Source: Chamaelirium japonicum
Lineage: Eukaryota > Streptophyta > Magnoliopsida > Liliales > Melanthiaceae
NCBI GenBank assembly: GCA_947650365.1
Contig: OX393552.1
Location: 49,933,873 to 49,997,872, forward strand
Length of the DNA: 64,000 bases
Direction: 5' to 3'
Part shown: positions 1-31,007 of the stretch, piece after piece
How positions within the stretch are numbered: position 1 is the stretch's first letter
Layout of the letters: each line of letters starts with the position of its first letter
The notes under the pieces: generated by a model
Database searches by the model: none
What the model was told of the DNA's origin: nothing
What the model saw: the letters and a program-made list of their open reading frames with translations, nothing else
Position numbers and translations under genes: made by a program

Positions 1-1511
1 CATTTTTTTTCCTAGTATTATTATTTTCGTTTTTCTCCTTCACCATCACCCATTCAATCAATTTATACTTATATAATAAAGCAGCAGCTCCAAACATGTA
101 AACTCTTGCCAACTTCTTTGTTTAATCAGTTGAATATAGTTCGAGATGCTCTCGCACCACCTAATTGTAATTCTTTGATGTGGCTTGCGGTTCAATATAA
201 TACCGAGGAGTGTCAATAGGCTAACCGTCTATTACTCAAATCTTTCAGGTCTCTCTCGTTCACCCGTCCTGTTCAAATGTGCAGCGATATCCTCGAAGCC
301 AAAAGTATTTGGTGTTTTTTATTTTTTTTCCCTTTCTTTTAAAGTCAAAAGCTTTTAATGTATCTGTGATCGGTTAGTGTTAACCCTAAGTTTATGCATT
401 GGGTGATCTCGCCCCGTACAGACGGAAGCAAACCCATGCAAGGAGATGATGTTTTTTAATTAGTAAGCCAAAAATGTACAGTGTGTTATGTGCTGCAGTG
501 GGTTTCAAAGGAAATCTCCAGCTTCGTCTGGTTTATTATCAGGAATTCCTTCTCTTTTTTTTTTTAACAACTGAATGGTTGTTGATTGGTATAGCATGTA
601 AAGAGTTGAGGATTGAAGAGTTCCGGCTTGTTCGAAGGTGATGGATGTGGCCCAATTTGGGGGTGTTTGGCTTGAGGAACAGCTGTACCTCTTAATCCTC
701 ATCCAGAAGAGGGTATTCCCGACAATTATTATTTCTAATGTAATTCGATGGTTCAGCGTTCAGGTTAGTAGAGAAACACACGGAGTGATAAATTCTCATA
801 ACCAACTCCTTTCATTCCACCAGAACAAATACCATTATGTTAAACCGAAACCACACCATCCGGTGCGGTTCACCGCGGTTTATCACTTGAATAATCTAAA
901 CGATACGGTTTTGGTCAAAACCGAAACCGCACCGCTACACCGAAATCACACTGCACCGTGATGGTTTTATATTTTGGCAAACCACAACTGCAACATGCGG
1001 TGCGGTTTACCGCGGTTTTCGGTTTTAAACCATATCGTTGCCATCCCTAACCACACTGATTTACCCGTGTCTGTGATTACGTGAAAGCAGAGGTAACAAA
1101 GGAAATATAGATCCACACATGCCGCATTTGTCGTGCGGCCGACCGTTGCTGCCCTGCCAAATATGGAACCAACACAAAGTGCGGTCTACTTAAATGATAA
1201 GCGGCGGCTTAGGGTTCTGGCACAGAGAAGATGAAAGAAGAAGGAAGATGTGGAAGGAGGAGGGAGGAGGTGGAAAGGGAAGAGTGGGGTGGTAGAGGTG
1301 TCGTCAGAAAAGGTGGTGGAGGAGGGAGGAGGTTGGGGCAGAGGATGATGGGGTGACATCAATGACAACCGACTAGAGGTTGGGGATGAGGGTAAAATGA
1401 GAATACAAAAGTAAGTTTTTTTAGGGTGCCATCACTAAGTAACCAGCTATTTACAACACACATTTTGTTAGGGGCAACTGCATAAGTTGCCCACGTTCTG
1501 AGGGCAACATG
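1..1511. other. Intergenic stretch without a supported gene
   Basis: I see only short open frames here, none with a recognisable domain. From about 842 to 1049 there is a CGGTTT/ACCGC-rich block. Its right end, read on the minus strand, begins TAGGGATGGCAACG, which resembles the terminal sequence of the hAT MITEs at 3521 and 27089, so it is probably a degraded copy of a related element. The left end of that copy was not found. Confidence 0.5.
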
Positions 1512-2865
1512 ATTATAAAGGCAGCCCACTCCCTTCCTTTCGGGCTGGCAATTTTGGACCCGACATGGCAGACCTACACGACCCGACACGAAGTTAGTGG
1601 GTCTGGGTCAGGGTTAAACGGGTTCGGGTCGTAAACGGGTCGACACGATAGACCCGTTTAATAAACGGGTCGGGTCTGGACACGGTAGACCCGGGAAGAC
1701 CCGTTTAAAATTCAATGTGTCGTGTCAGGTCGGGTCTACCCGCAATCCGATACTGTAATATATAGTACTTGCGGGTCTATCGGGTCAGGTCGGGTAAAGT
1801 CGGGTTGGGTCGGATTGGGTCAACTGAATAGACCTGTGTGGTAAACAGGTCTTACCGGGTCTACCCGTTTATTAGCCGGTCGGGTCCGGGTCTAGGAGTT
1901 TCACACACCCCCCAACCTGATTATGAAGGCAGCCCACTCCCTTCCTTTAGGGCTGGCAATTTTGGACCCGAAATGGCAGACCTGACATGACCCGACACGA
2001 AGTTAGCGGGTCTGGGTCAGGGTTAAATGGGTTCGGGTCGACACAATAGACCCGTTTAATAAATGGGTCGGTTCCGGTTTTAGGGTCTGGACACGGGAAG
2101 ACCGGTTTAAAATTCAACAGGTCGTGTTGGGTCTACCCGCAATCCGATAATGTAATATATAGTGCCAGCGGGTCTACCGGTCTGGTCGGGTAGAGTCGGA
2201 TTGGGTCGGATAGGGTCAACTGAATAGACCTGTGTGGTAAACGAATCTTACCAGGTTTACCTGTTTATTAGCAGGTCGGGTACGGGTTTAAGATCTAGAC
2301 ACGATTAGTTAAACAGGGTCTGCCCCCTACCTCCCTTCCCCGCCGCCCCCCCCCTTAGGGCAACCTGATTATGAAGGCAGCCCACTCCCTTCCTTTAGGG
2401 CTGGCAATTTTGGACCCGACACGGCAGACCTGACACGACCTGACACAAAGTTAGCGGGTCTTGGTCAGGGTTAAACGGGCTCGGGTTGTAAATGGGTCGA
2501 CACGATAGACCCGTTTAATAAACGGGTCGGGTCTAGGTTTAGGGTCTGGACACGGTAGACCCGGGAAGACCCGTTTAAAATTCAACGGGTCGGGTCAGGT
2601 CGGGTCTACCCGCAATCCGATACTGTAATATATAGTACCAGCGCGTCTATCGGGTCAGGTCGGGTAGAGTCGAATTGGGTCGGATCGGGTCAACTGAATA
2701 GACTAGTGTGATAAACGGGTCTTATCGGGTCTACCCGTTTATTATGGGTCGGGTATGGGTTTAGGATCTAGACACGATTAGTTAAACGGGTCAGGTCCGG
2801 ATCTAAGGGTTTTGGACACGACCCGAAACTAGACACGACACGAACCCAACCCGTTGACACCCCTA
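1512..2865. repeat. Three tandem copies of a flank-plus-hAT-MITE unit
   Basis: The same flank (reading AAGGCAGCCCACTCCCTTCC) followed by the same GGGTCGGGT-rich element start occurs at about 1517, 1924 and 2373, so the spacing is about 407 and 449 bp. Only the third copy runs to a complete element end at 2865. Since each copy carries host flank together with element sequence, the array looks like tandem duplication after one insertion rather than three insertions. Confidence 0.8.
2396..2865. mobile_element. hAT-type MITE with 8-bp target duplication
   Basis: The element begins TAGGGCTGGCAATTTTGG and ends with a sequence whose reverse complement is TAGGGGTGTCAACGGG, an imperfect terminal inverted repeat. 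It is bounded on both sides by CCTTCCTT (2388-2395 and 2866-2873), a perfect 8-bp direct repeat as expected for hAT insertion. The interior is degenerate CGGGTCGGGT repeats with no coding capacity, so it is a non-autonomous member. Confidence 0.8.
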
Positions 2866-2882
2866 CCTTCCTTCCCCCCCCC

Positions 2883-2883
<1 letters not shown>

Positions 2884-2922
<39 letters not shown>

Positions 2923-2923
2923 T
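2884..2923. repeat. Compound (CT)n(AC)n microsatellite
   Basis: A poly-C run leads into about eight CT units and then about eleven AC units. Confidence 0.95.
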
Positions 2924-2933
2924 CTGACGCACC

Positions 2934-3330
2934 TGCAGGACTTGTATAGGTCACCGCCTGCTAGTCGATTCCCCGCCACCGCTGCAGTCCCATCCAATCC
3001 ACCACCACCCCCTCCTCTTTCCTCCTCCTTCCTCATCCTCCTTCCTCTTACTCTTGGACTTTGTAGGTTGGGCTCTTCTGTTGTGCATTCGGCCTTGTGT
3101 GACCAAGTGCATCCACAACCCATTCGGCCACCGTTGATCACTCAGCCTCGTATGGTCGAATGAGTTGTGGATGCACTCGGCCTTGCAGGACTGAACACAC
3201 TATAAAAAGACCCGACCCAGAGTGTAAGAGGATGGAGGCAGAAGGCGGAGGAGGAAGGGAGGATGGGATTGCAACGGCAGGGTGATGGCCGACGGTTGGC
3301 GACTTGCACAGGTCCTGCAGGTGGAGGAGG
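2934..3330. repeat. Imperfect palindrome of about 400 bp
   Basis: The left arm starts CCTGCAGGACTTGTATAGGT, and the right arm, reverse complemented from about 3325, starts CCTGCAGGACCTGTGCAAGT. The arms also share GTGCATCCACAAC around 3108 and 3170, near the centre at about 3140. Arms are roughly 190 bp with scattered mismatches and indels. Short open frames on both strands encode similar peptides (for example VHPQPIRP and VHPQLIRP), which is expected from the symmetry and is not evidence of a gene. It may be a foldback transposon or an inverted duplication. Confidence 0.7.
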
Positions 3331-3520
3331 AAGAAGGAAGAGGAGGAAGGAGGTGGTGGTTGGACTTGCAGTGGCGGCGGCCAGCAGCAAGGTGAGGTAC
3401 ATGAGGAAGGGAGTGGGTAGCCCCAAGAATTGGTTTGCACTCAGAATGGGGGCAACTTGTGCCCCTGGAAATTGTCCTGCCCCGAATAAAATGTGTGAAG
3501 TAAATAACCAGACCCATCAC

Positions 3521-4158
3521 TAGGGGTGGCAATCCTTGACCCGACCCGCCAACCCGAAGTTAGTGGGTTTGGGTTTGGCCTAAACGGGTTTGGGTCATAA
3601 ACGGGTTGACCCGAATGACCCGATTATTTATTGGGTCGGGTCCGGGTTCATACATCTGACCCGATTGACCCGTTTAATTAACGGGTCGGATCAACCCGAA
3701 ACCTACTTGACCCGATTGACCCGCAAAACCCTTTTGAGTCTGACCTGCTTGAGACCGACGTTCGACTTTTTGCATGTTTAAAATAAGAGTCTATAGTGGA
3801 AGTGTGGAACAACTTAACAACTCATAACATCAAAGATTCACTATTTGTTGTTTGACTCTTCAAAATCAATACATAAAAAGTCTTAATGTGTTGTACTTCA
3901 CATCGCTAACAACCAAAAGCCTGGAGATCCTACGACTGTGCGTGCCAGCCCAACCTAACTTGGCCTGTTTCGACCCAACCCGACCTGATATTACTTGACC
4001 CAACCCGACCCGTTTATTAAACGGGTCGGGTCAACCCGTTTATTTGATGGATCAGGTTTGGGTTTATGTTTTTGACCCGTTTATTCAACGGGTCGGGTTC
4101 GGGTTTTATGTTTCCCCTTATACCTGTCTCAACCCTACCCGACCCATTGCCACCCCTA
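3521..4158. mobile_element. hAT-type MITE with 8-bp target duplication
   Basis: The element has perfect terminal inverted repeats, TAGGGGTGGCAAT at the left and ATTGCCACCCCTA at the right. It is flanked by the identical 8-bp repeat CCCATCAC (3513-3520 and 4159-4166). The subterminal parts are rich in GACCCGACCCG and CCCGTTTATTAAACGGGTC, a palindromic motif typical of hAT ends. There is no coding capacity. Its right end is copied again at 4413 by the tandem duplication described separately. Confidence 0.9.
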
Positions 4159-4538
4159 CCCATCACTCTTCGTTCCTTTTTGACAGGGTGCAAATAGACG
4201 GACCCTTCTTGTTTTTCCGTTCATTTGCCCTCCATGGCGGTTCGCCCTCCTCGACTCGAGCGGTTAAATGGGTCTGGTCGGGTCAACCCGTTTATTTGAT
4301 GGGTCAGGTTTGGGTTTATGTTTTTGACCCGTTTATTAAACGGGTCGGGTTCGGGTTTGATGTTTTTCCCTTATACCTATGTCTCAACCCGACCCGACCC
4401 ATTGCCACCCCTACCCATCACTCTTCGTTCCTTCTTGACAGGGTGCAAATAGACGGACCCTTCTTGTTTTTTCCGTTCATTTGCCCTCCACCGGCTCCAC
4501 GGCGGTTCGCCTTCCTCGACTCGAGCGGTATTCGTCTC
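4029..4538. repeat. Tandem duplication, about 255-bp unit, upstream of LST8
   Basis: The segment beginning GGTCAACCCGTTTATTTGAT occurs at 4029 and 4281. The markers GACCCATTGCCACCCCTACC (4141 and 4396) and ACGGACCCTTCTTGTTTTT (near 4200 and 4455) repeat in the same order. The unit contains the right end of the hAT MITE, one copy of its target duplication and about 100 bp of flank. It must therefore have arisen after the MITE inserted, and it duplicates sequence immediately upstream of the LST8 leader. Confidence 0.85.
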
Positions 4539-4627
4539 CTCGCCGCGGTAGTCCCTTCTCCTCCCGCAGCAGTGACGGCGCCACTACGGCCTCCGCTTCT
4601 TCTCCTCCAACTTGGGATAGATTGGTA

Positions 4628-4670
<43 letters not shown>

Positions 4671-4949
4671 TACAGTTAGGTTTATCTTCAGTGTTCTCCC
4701 CATAAATCACGTCTCTTTCTATTTATTTCCCATCCGCTTACTTAATGTATTGTTGTAGAAGAGATAACATGTAGGGTTAGAATGGAACCATGATCCGCTT
4801 CAGAGCCAATTGGTTGGATGAATAAGGGTGAGACCATCTTTCCAATTTAGGATGATTTGTTCGGAGACATTTTTATCTTTTTCTTTACTTTTTGGATCGC
4901 ACTGCAGTTTTGTTTTTATATTTTTCAATGGATGCAGAGGGGATTCAAT
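4414..4949 (+). promoter_or_regulatory. Presumed promoter and 5' leader of LST8
   Basis: This is the interval between the last TE sequence and the LST8 start codon. A pure CT run lies at 4631-4667, a common feature of plant 5' leaders. A pyrimidine-rich acceptor (TTTTCAATGGATGCAG, ending 4937) lies 12 nt before the ATG, which suggests an intron in the 5' UTR with its donor somewhere near 4624. No clear TATA box was identified, and the transcription start is unknown. Confidence 0.4.
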
Positions 4950-26084
<21,135 letters not shown>

Positions 26085-26299
26085 TCATCGCAGGCTTCAT
26101 TGGGTGCACCCTTGTTTTACGTGTGTTCTTCTGATTAGGGTTTCTTGTGCACATTGTTTCTGTTTCCGAGGTCCATTCCTGTTCATTGTTTTGTAGATTA
26201 AGGGCAGGTCATCAAATGTCATGAAGCTGTTCTCAGAAATGGAGCTCTGCTTTCCCAAGTGGTAGTTTATTGGCATTCTGGTTGTGATATCATGTTTAA
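26085..26299 (+). other. Probable LST8 3' untranslated region
   Basis: This is the sequence directly downstream of the LST8 stop. No canonical polyadenylation signal stands out; AATAATG near 26298 overlaps the MITE start. The transcript end is not determined. Confidence 0.4.
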
Positions 26300-26520
26300 T
26301 AATGCTCCTACCACTGCGATGCATGGAAAATGAGATGGATGGTGGAGATGGGTTCGATGTTCAGTACCATAGTAGAACCCAATAAATAACCAGTAGGAGG
26401 CTGACCACCTTAACCCTTAAACAAAATAGGGTTCCACCCGAATTAAAAATTTCGGTACCATACCGAACCCATCTCCACCATCAGTCTCATTTTTCATGCA
26501 TCCTGCTGGTGGGAGCATTA
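26300..26520. mobile_element. 221-bp MITE just downstream of LST8
   Basis: Terminal inverted repeats of about 65 bp: the left reads TAATGCTCCTACCACTGCGA and the right, reverse complemented, TAATGCTCCCACCAGCAGGA. Both continue through ATGGTGGAGATGGGTTCG. AT-rich flanks (TTTAA and TTCTA) do not give a clear target duplication. Confidence 0.8.
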
Positions 26521-27088
26521 TTCTAGAGGCCAGGGGATGAACCCTAGGGGGATCCCTGTGATTCTATAACCCCTCTCTCTCTCTCTCTCTCAAAGTTGGC
26601 TACAAGAAGGGAGGTTTAATCTCACCTTAGGGCTTCGATAGAGGCTATCCATGAAGCTTTTAAAGATAGTTTCGGGTGAGAGAAATATCAGCGGTCAGCA
26701 GTGGAGTAAGAAGAGGAAGATGACGATAGATGGGAAGGGGAGAAGAGTAAGAAACAATAGAGGAAGAAGAAATGAAATTCAAGTCATTTGGATTAATTTT
26801 TTTAAGCCATTTGGAATGAGCGAGAGACGTTCACGAGGAAACATTTTGCAGATATACTTCGAATCTTATTGTGGGATTGTTCTTGTTTTTGGGTCCGTCA
26901 TAATTTACGTGTCATATGATAATCTTGGTGTTTACGCTGTGCTAGTCTGTTGTCTAATCATTAATATAATACTATTCACTGATCTGGCTGGGTGTAATGA
27001 ACATTTATGATCAAGATACATCAATCAGGCTAAATGTTTAAGGCTAAATAATATTTTTTTAATTTTTTTTTTAAAAAGAGATTGCGAC
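26521..27088. other. Intergenic, no supported gene
   Basis: It contains a short (CT)n run at about 26571-26590. An open frame at 26651-27010 shows no recognisable domain, so I do not call it. Confidence 0.4.
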
Positions 27089-27568
27089 TAGGGGTGGCAA
27101 TGGGTCGGGTTGAGATATATGTATAAGGGCAAAACACCCAACCCGAACCCGACCTGTTTAATAAACGCGTCAAAAACCTAAACCTAAACCCGACCTGTCT
27201 AATAAACGGGTTGACCCGACCTGACCCGTTTAACCCGTTTACTAAACGGGTCGGGTCGGGTCGGGTTGGGTCAACAGAACCCATGTAAACCTGTCGGGTT
27301 GGGCCAAGACAAGTCGGATTGGGCCGGGTTTGATCGGGTTGGGTTGGGTTGGTTCGGGTCGGGTCGGGTCGGGTTGACACGACCCATTTGTTAAACGGGT
27401 CAAGTCGGGTCAATCGGGTTATAAGTACGAACCCGAACCCGACCCATTAAATAAACAGGTCAATCGGGTCGACCTGTTTATGACCCGAACCCGTTTAGGC
27501 CAAACCCAAACCCAAACCCGCTAACTTCGGGTCGGGTTGGCGGGTCGGGTCAAGAATTGCCACCCCTA
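27089..27568. mobile_element. hAT-type MITE with perfect 8-bp target duplication
   Basis: Terminal repeats TAGGGGTGGCAAT and ATTGCCACCCCTA are identical to those of the element at 3521. The flanks ATTGCGAC (27081-27088 and 27569-27576) match exactly. The interior is GGGTCGGGT-rich with TTTAATAAACGGGT palindromes. It is non-coding. Confidence 0.92.
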
Positions 27569-27784
27569 ATTGCGACGGACAAGGCTTTACCAATACACAA
27601 GAGCCAACTGACTGCCGGTGTGGATTGGGTCCATAGCAGCCATCATTATGGCTTTGGATTGGGAGTCATGTAGGATCAGATCTTAATCTAACCTATTGCA
27701 GCCCTTTAAACCCTAGCCCCCGATCTCATCCCCTCTCTCTCGTCGAGAAAATTTTCAGCACATCCTGCGGACGCAACAACCGCG

Positions 27785-28413
27785 ATGCCCACTGCCTTGT
27801 CTCCCTCCCCAAACCCCGCAGTTTCACCTATTACCTCCTATCTTCGAGATCCGATCGATGGAAGTAAAGGGCGGCGGGGATGGCGGCGCCACCTTCAGGA
27901 TCTCTCCGGGAACGGAGGAGGTAGACTTTTCGGAGATGAAGGCAGCATATCCGAGGTCAAAGAGGGGCGAAGCATTGAGATCGATCTGAGTCGGCTATGG
28001 ACTCGTCTGAATCTGTAAGTAAAGGGCGGCGTGGGTGGTGGCGCCACCTTCAGGATCTCTCCGGGAACGGAGGAGGTAGACTTCATGTTCGGAGATGAAG
28101 AAGGCAGCATATCCGAGGCCACAGAGGGGCGATGCATTGAGATCGATCTGAGCCGGCTATGGACTCCTCTGGATCCGTTGTGAGGTGTGGTGATCTGTTG
28201 CCCCATACGGATCAGGAGGCGGATATCTTTGAGATCAGTCGGGAGTATCCATTGAAGGACTCGACGAAGATTTTGAGTGTGAGACATCTCAGGGGGGTAC
28301 GAGCGGTGAAGCAGAAGGTGAGCAGGGCATTGAAGGGATTGAGGAGTCGTCGTCGGAGGAGGAGGGAATCCATGAGCAGAAGCAGCTGGAGGAGTCCTCA
28401 GCTAAGCTGAAAG
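27785..28413 (+). pseudogene. Coding-like relic with 154-bp tandem duplication and acidic exon
   Basis: I do not recognise this. GTAAAGGGCGGCG marks two copies at 27865 and 28019 that share TTCAGGATCTCTCCGGGAAC and GAGATCGATCTGAG, giving similar peptides (FRISPGTEEVDF and IEIDLSRLW) in frames broken by stops. From 28232 an open frame gives an acidic segment (DQSGVSIEGLDEDFECE, then a Glu/Ser-rich part with EESSSEEEGIHEQKQLEE). It ends at a good splice donor, AAAG/GTAAAG, at 28413. This suggests a former exon. No partner exon could be joined with confidence. Confidence 0.35.
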
Positions 28414-29034
28414 GTAAAGTAATACACAGTATCACATAGTCATGTTCTTTCTTTCTCTGAAGACTTGAACAAGTTTGGAACTTAGATATGAACTATCTTT
28501 GTGGTGAAATTGGTTTTGTAATTATTTGCTTCTTGACTATATTTTTCTTCTGCGATCATTCTCGTTTGAAGAGAGCATCTATGATGTTTGATCTCCTTAT
28601 GTTGTCCTTGCACTTTGATTGCCGGTGAAGAAATTTACGGGGAATTGTCGGCTGAGATGCTCTTGCTTGTACATACATTATTTTGTCTTTTAGATGATTT
28701 GGTGGTGAGGACATTCTTATCTTTCTGCAAATCTCCTAAAGAAATTAACGACGACTATGGCCTACTAAGATATCTTTTCTTATCCCTTTTTTGTTACCTC
28801 TGGTTTATCTAAATGAGCATCAATGATGTTTAACTCCTAGTTATCCTTGCACTACGATTGTCAGTGAAGAGAATCATGGGGAACGCGTACACTGAGATGC
28901 TCTTTTATTTTATTTTGTTTTACTTTTGCCAATTGTGTTCCATATATGGAGTTTTCGAGTGATGATAATCCATCATATCTTCATGAAACACCTCCAAAGG
29001 AATTAAAGATGAATTTGGCCTTCAAGGAATTGGT

Positions 29035-29243
29035 TCCTCTAGAGTCAGTACTTTGTTTGAGTCTTTGGAGCCAGGCCTCGGATGTGCCGCGGTCGTGCTT
29101 CAACAATGCGGATCGATTTTGTGTATTTTCTAATTAGGCTCCGATGCCTGTGTACAGAGATTGATCTGCACTATTGGTGCACGAGCGCCCCACATTCGAG
29201 GCCTGACTCCAAAAACTCGAACAAAGTACTAACTCAAGAGGAG
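29035..29243. repeat. Foldback with about 90-bp arms, copy A
   Basis: The left arm (29035-29125) contains AGTACTTTGTTTGAGTCTTT. The right arm (29153-29243), reverse complemented, contains AGTACTTTGTTCGAGTTTTT. Identity is about 80% with a 28-nt loop. Copy B of the block keeps the same structure. It is a possible small-RNA precursor. Confidence 0.7.
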
Positions 29244-29522
29244 CCGATTCAAGCCTACGAAGATGTAAGAAAAAGAACTTTTCATGATTAACTTCGTGCA
29301 GCGGTAATGTGGATATGAAGGAAATCATCGGTTCATAGATGTACTGACGCATAAGATATATTGCAAGAAATTGTTATATTGTCCATAAACTTACGTGAGA
29401 CAACTTTCTTTCCCATGCTCCTCTTTTTTAAAAAAAATCCATACCTATTGTTCTTTCATTTCATTTTGATTCGAAATGTTTGATTTGTGATTCTATAGGT
29501 TCAAAACCCATCCTATAAACTT

Positions 29523-30441
29523 CTATGTAGTAAAAGGTGCTAGGCGCACCTAGGCCCTCCAAGTGAGCATAGCGTTTAGGGATTTTTCTAGTTTTTTAGG
29601 GGCTTTGACACAAACATGCACCTAGGGGTTTTATTTGATTTTTTAAGGGATTTTAACAACTCAACTCATCAAGTGACTCGTATTTTAAAGACAAACACTT
29701 CTAAATTCATGATAACTGATAAATTGATAAGTTTAATAAGCCATAAAGTAATAAAGCCAATCACATCGCTCGCCACATCAACATCCTTATCATCTCCGAC
29801 CAAATCATTTATATCATTAAATCCTCCGCCTTCCTCCTCCCTAGGAAGCTCATCAGCATTAGCAGCAAATTGCTCTTCCTCTTCAATGCCTTTGTCATCA
29901 TTAAAAGGAAAAATGTGGTATGCGTGTTAGATCTTTGCTTTCTTCTCCTTGTACTTGGCCCTACTGTATCATTCCCATTACTTCTCCAACTTGTTGCGAA
30001 GTAAGATTCCCATTACTTCTCAAAGTTGTTGTCAAGTAAGGTCATCTCCTTTACGAACATATTCTGTAAGTTCTTCAGTTGGAATAATCAATCATCATTT
30101 TCATCCACATCTCTGAAAATATTTAGATCCCTATCAGCATTGGTTCCACTTGTCATTCTTTCTTTAAATCTGAGCTCCAACTTCTTGTTATACTAAATAA
30201 AGATAATATCGTTTAATTTTTTCTGCAAAAGACAACTTTGCTTCTTCGAATGTCACTGAAAAAAAGGTGAAGAAAAGGAATGCGCATAGGCATGCCTCAC
30301 GACTAACTAAAGGCGCAAAAGACGTGCACAAAAGCTCACCTAGGCGACCTACACCTAGCCTAGGCACCTACCATGCCCAGGTTAGGTGGCCCAAGTGGAC
30401 CTAGCGTCTAGGCGCGCCTAGGCACGCTTTTAACTGCATAA
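29523..30441. mobile_element. 919-bp hAT-type insertion with empty-site paralogue
   Basis: Flanked by ATAAACTT on both sides (29515-29522 and 30442-30449). The ends are CTATGTAGTAAAAGGTGC and, reverse complemented, TTATGCAGTTAAAAGCGTG, followed by GCCTAGGCGC motifs on both sides. Copy B at about 32020-32035 reads straight across (CTTATGAACTTTGTAATTC), a natural empty site. The interior has no transposase. Confidence 0.88.
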
Positions 30442-31007
30442 ATAAACTTTGTAATTCTTAACTAGATTACGTACAACTTTAGTCTACATGCATGTCTCTA
30501 ATGCCTTTCAGTTGTGTCCATAGATTGATAGCATGGTTTTTGTTTCTGCTGTTTTATTTATTCTGTATTAATTATTATCATGTTTATATTGGAGCCGAAT
30601 CTTCGACGAACATTCATTCTTACTCATCGCATGGTCATTATTTTAGATTTTTGTGCTTGTGGTCGATTGGAACTTATGACCTCTAATATTATTATAGCTT
30701 TGTTGTTGACCACCATTTATAATCATCAGTAGACACACTAGTACATCATTTATTAATGTTGAGTGGAGGAGAATTTTAGGCTTAAAAGCTAGTTTTGTTT
30801 CAGGTGAGGTGCAGAGCAATGTTTTCAATGTGCGATGTGCGGTCGCACAACCTAGGTTGGGCTGTTCGCATATATGGTTGTGCGATCGCACATACCTGTT
30901 TGGAGTTTTTTTATTGGGAAAAATTTAAAACAAATTAAAAAAATTTCAAAATTTTTCCAAAACATGACTTTAGAACTCAAAATGAAGAAAACCATCTTTA
31001 TTGGAGA

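Larger units (their letters stand above)
28440..30920. repeat. Duplicated block, copy A (with 919-bp insertion)
   Basis: It aligns in order with 31008-32490: TTTGGAACTTAGATATGAAC (28475 and 31018), GAGAGCATCTATGATGTTTG (28572 and 31117), the foldback, GCATGTCTCTAATGCCTTTC (30490 and 32072), and GCACAACCTAGGTTGGGC near the right end. Copy A has the element 29523-30441 inserted. Fragmentary open frames show no domain. The transcript-like feel (exon-length open pieces) is not enough to call a gene. Confidence 0.8.

Noticed and set aside
4857-4949. Earlier Met codon for LST8 at 4857
   Set aside because: The intervening residues are Phe-rich and unlike LST8 N-termini, and a likely intron acceptor lies at 4937, between that Met and the conserved start.
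26651-27010. 119-residue open frame downstream of LST8
   Set aside because: Composition changes midway, no recognisable motif, and it runs up against a MITE; support is too weak to call a gene.
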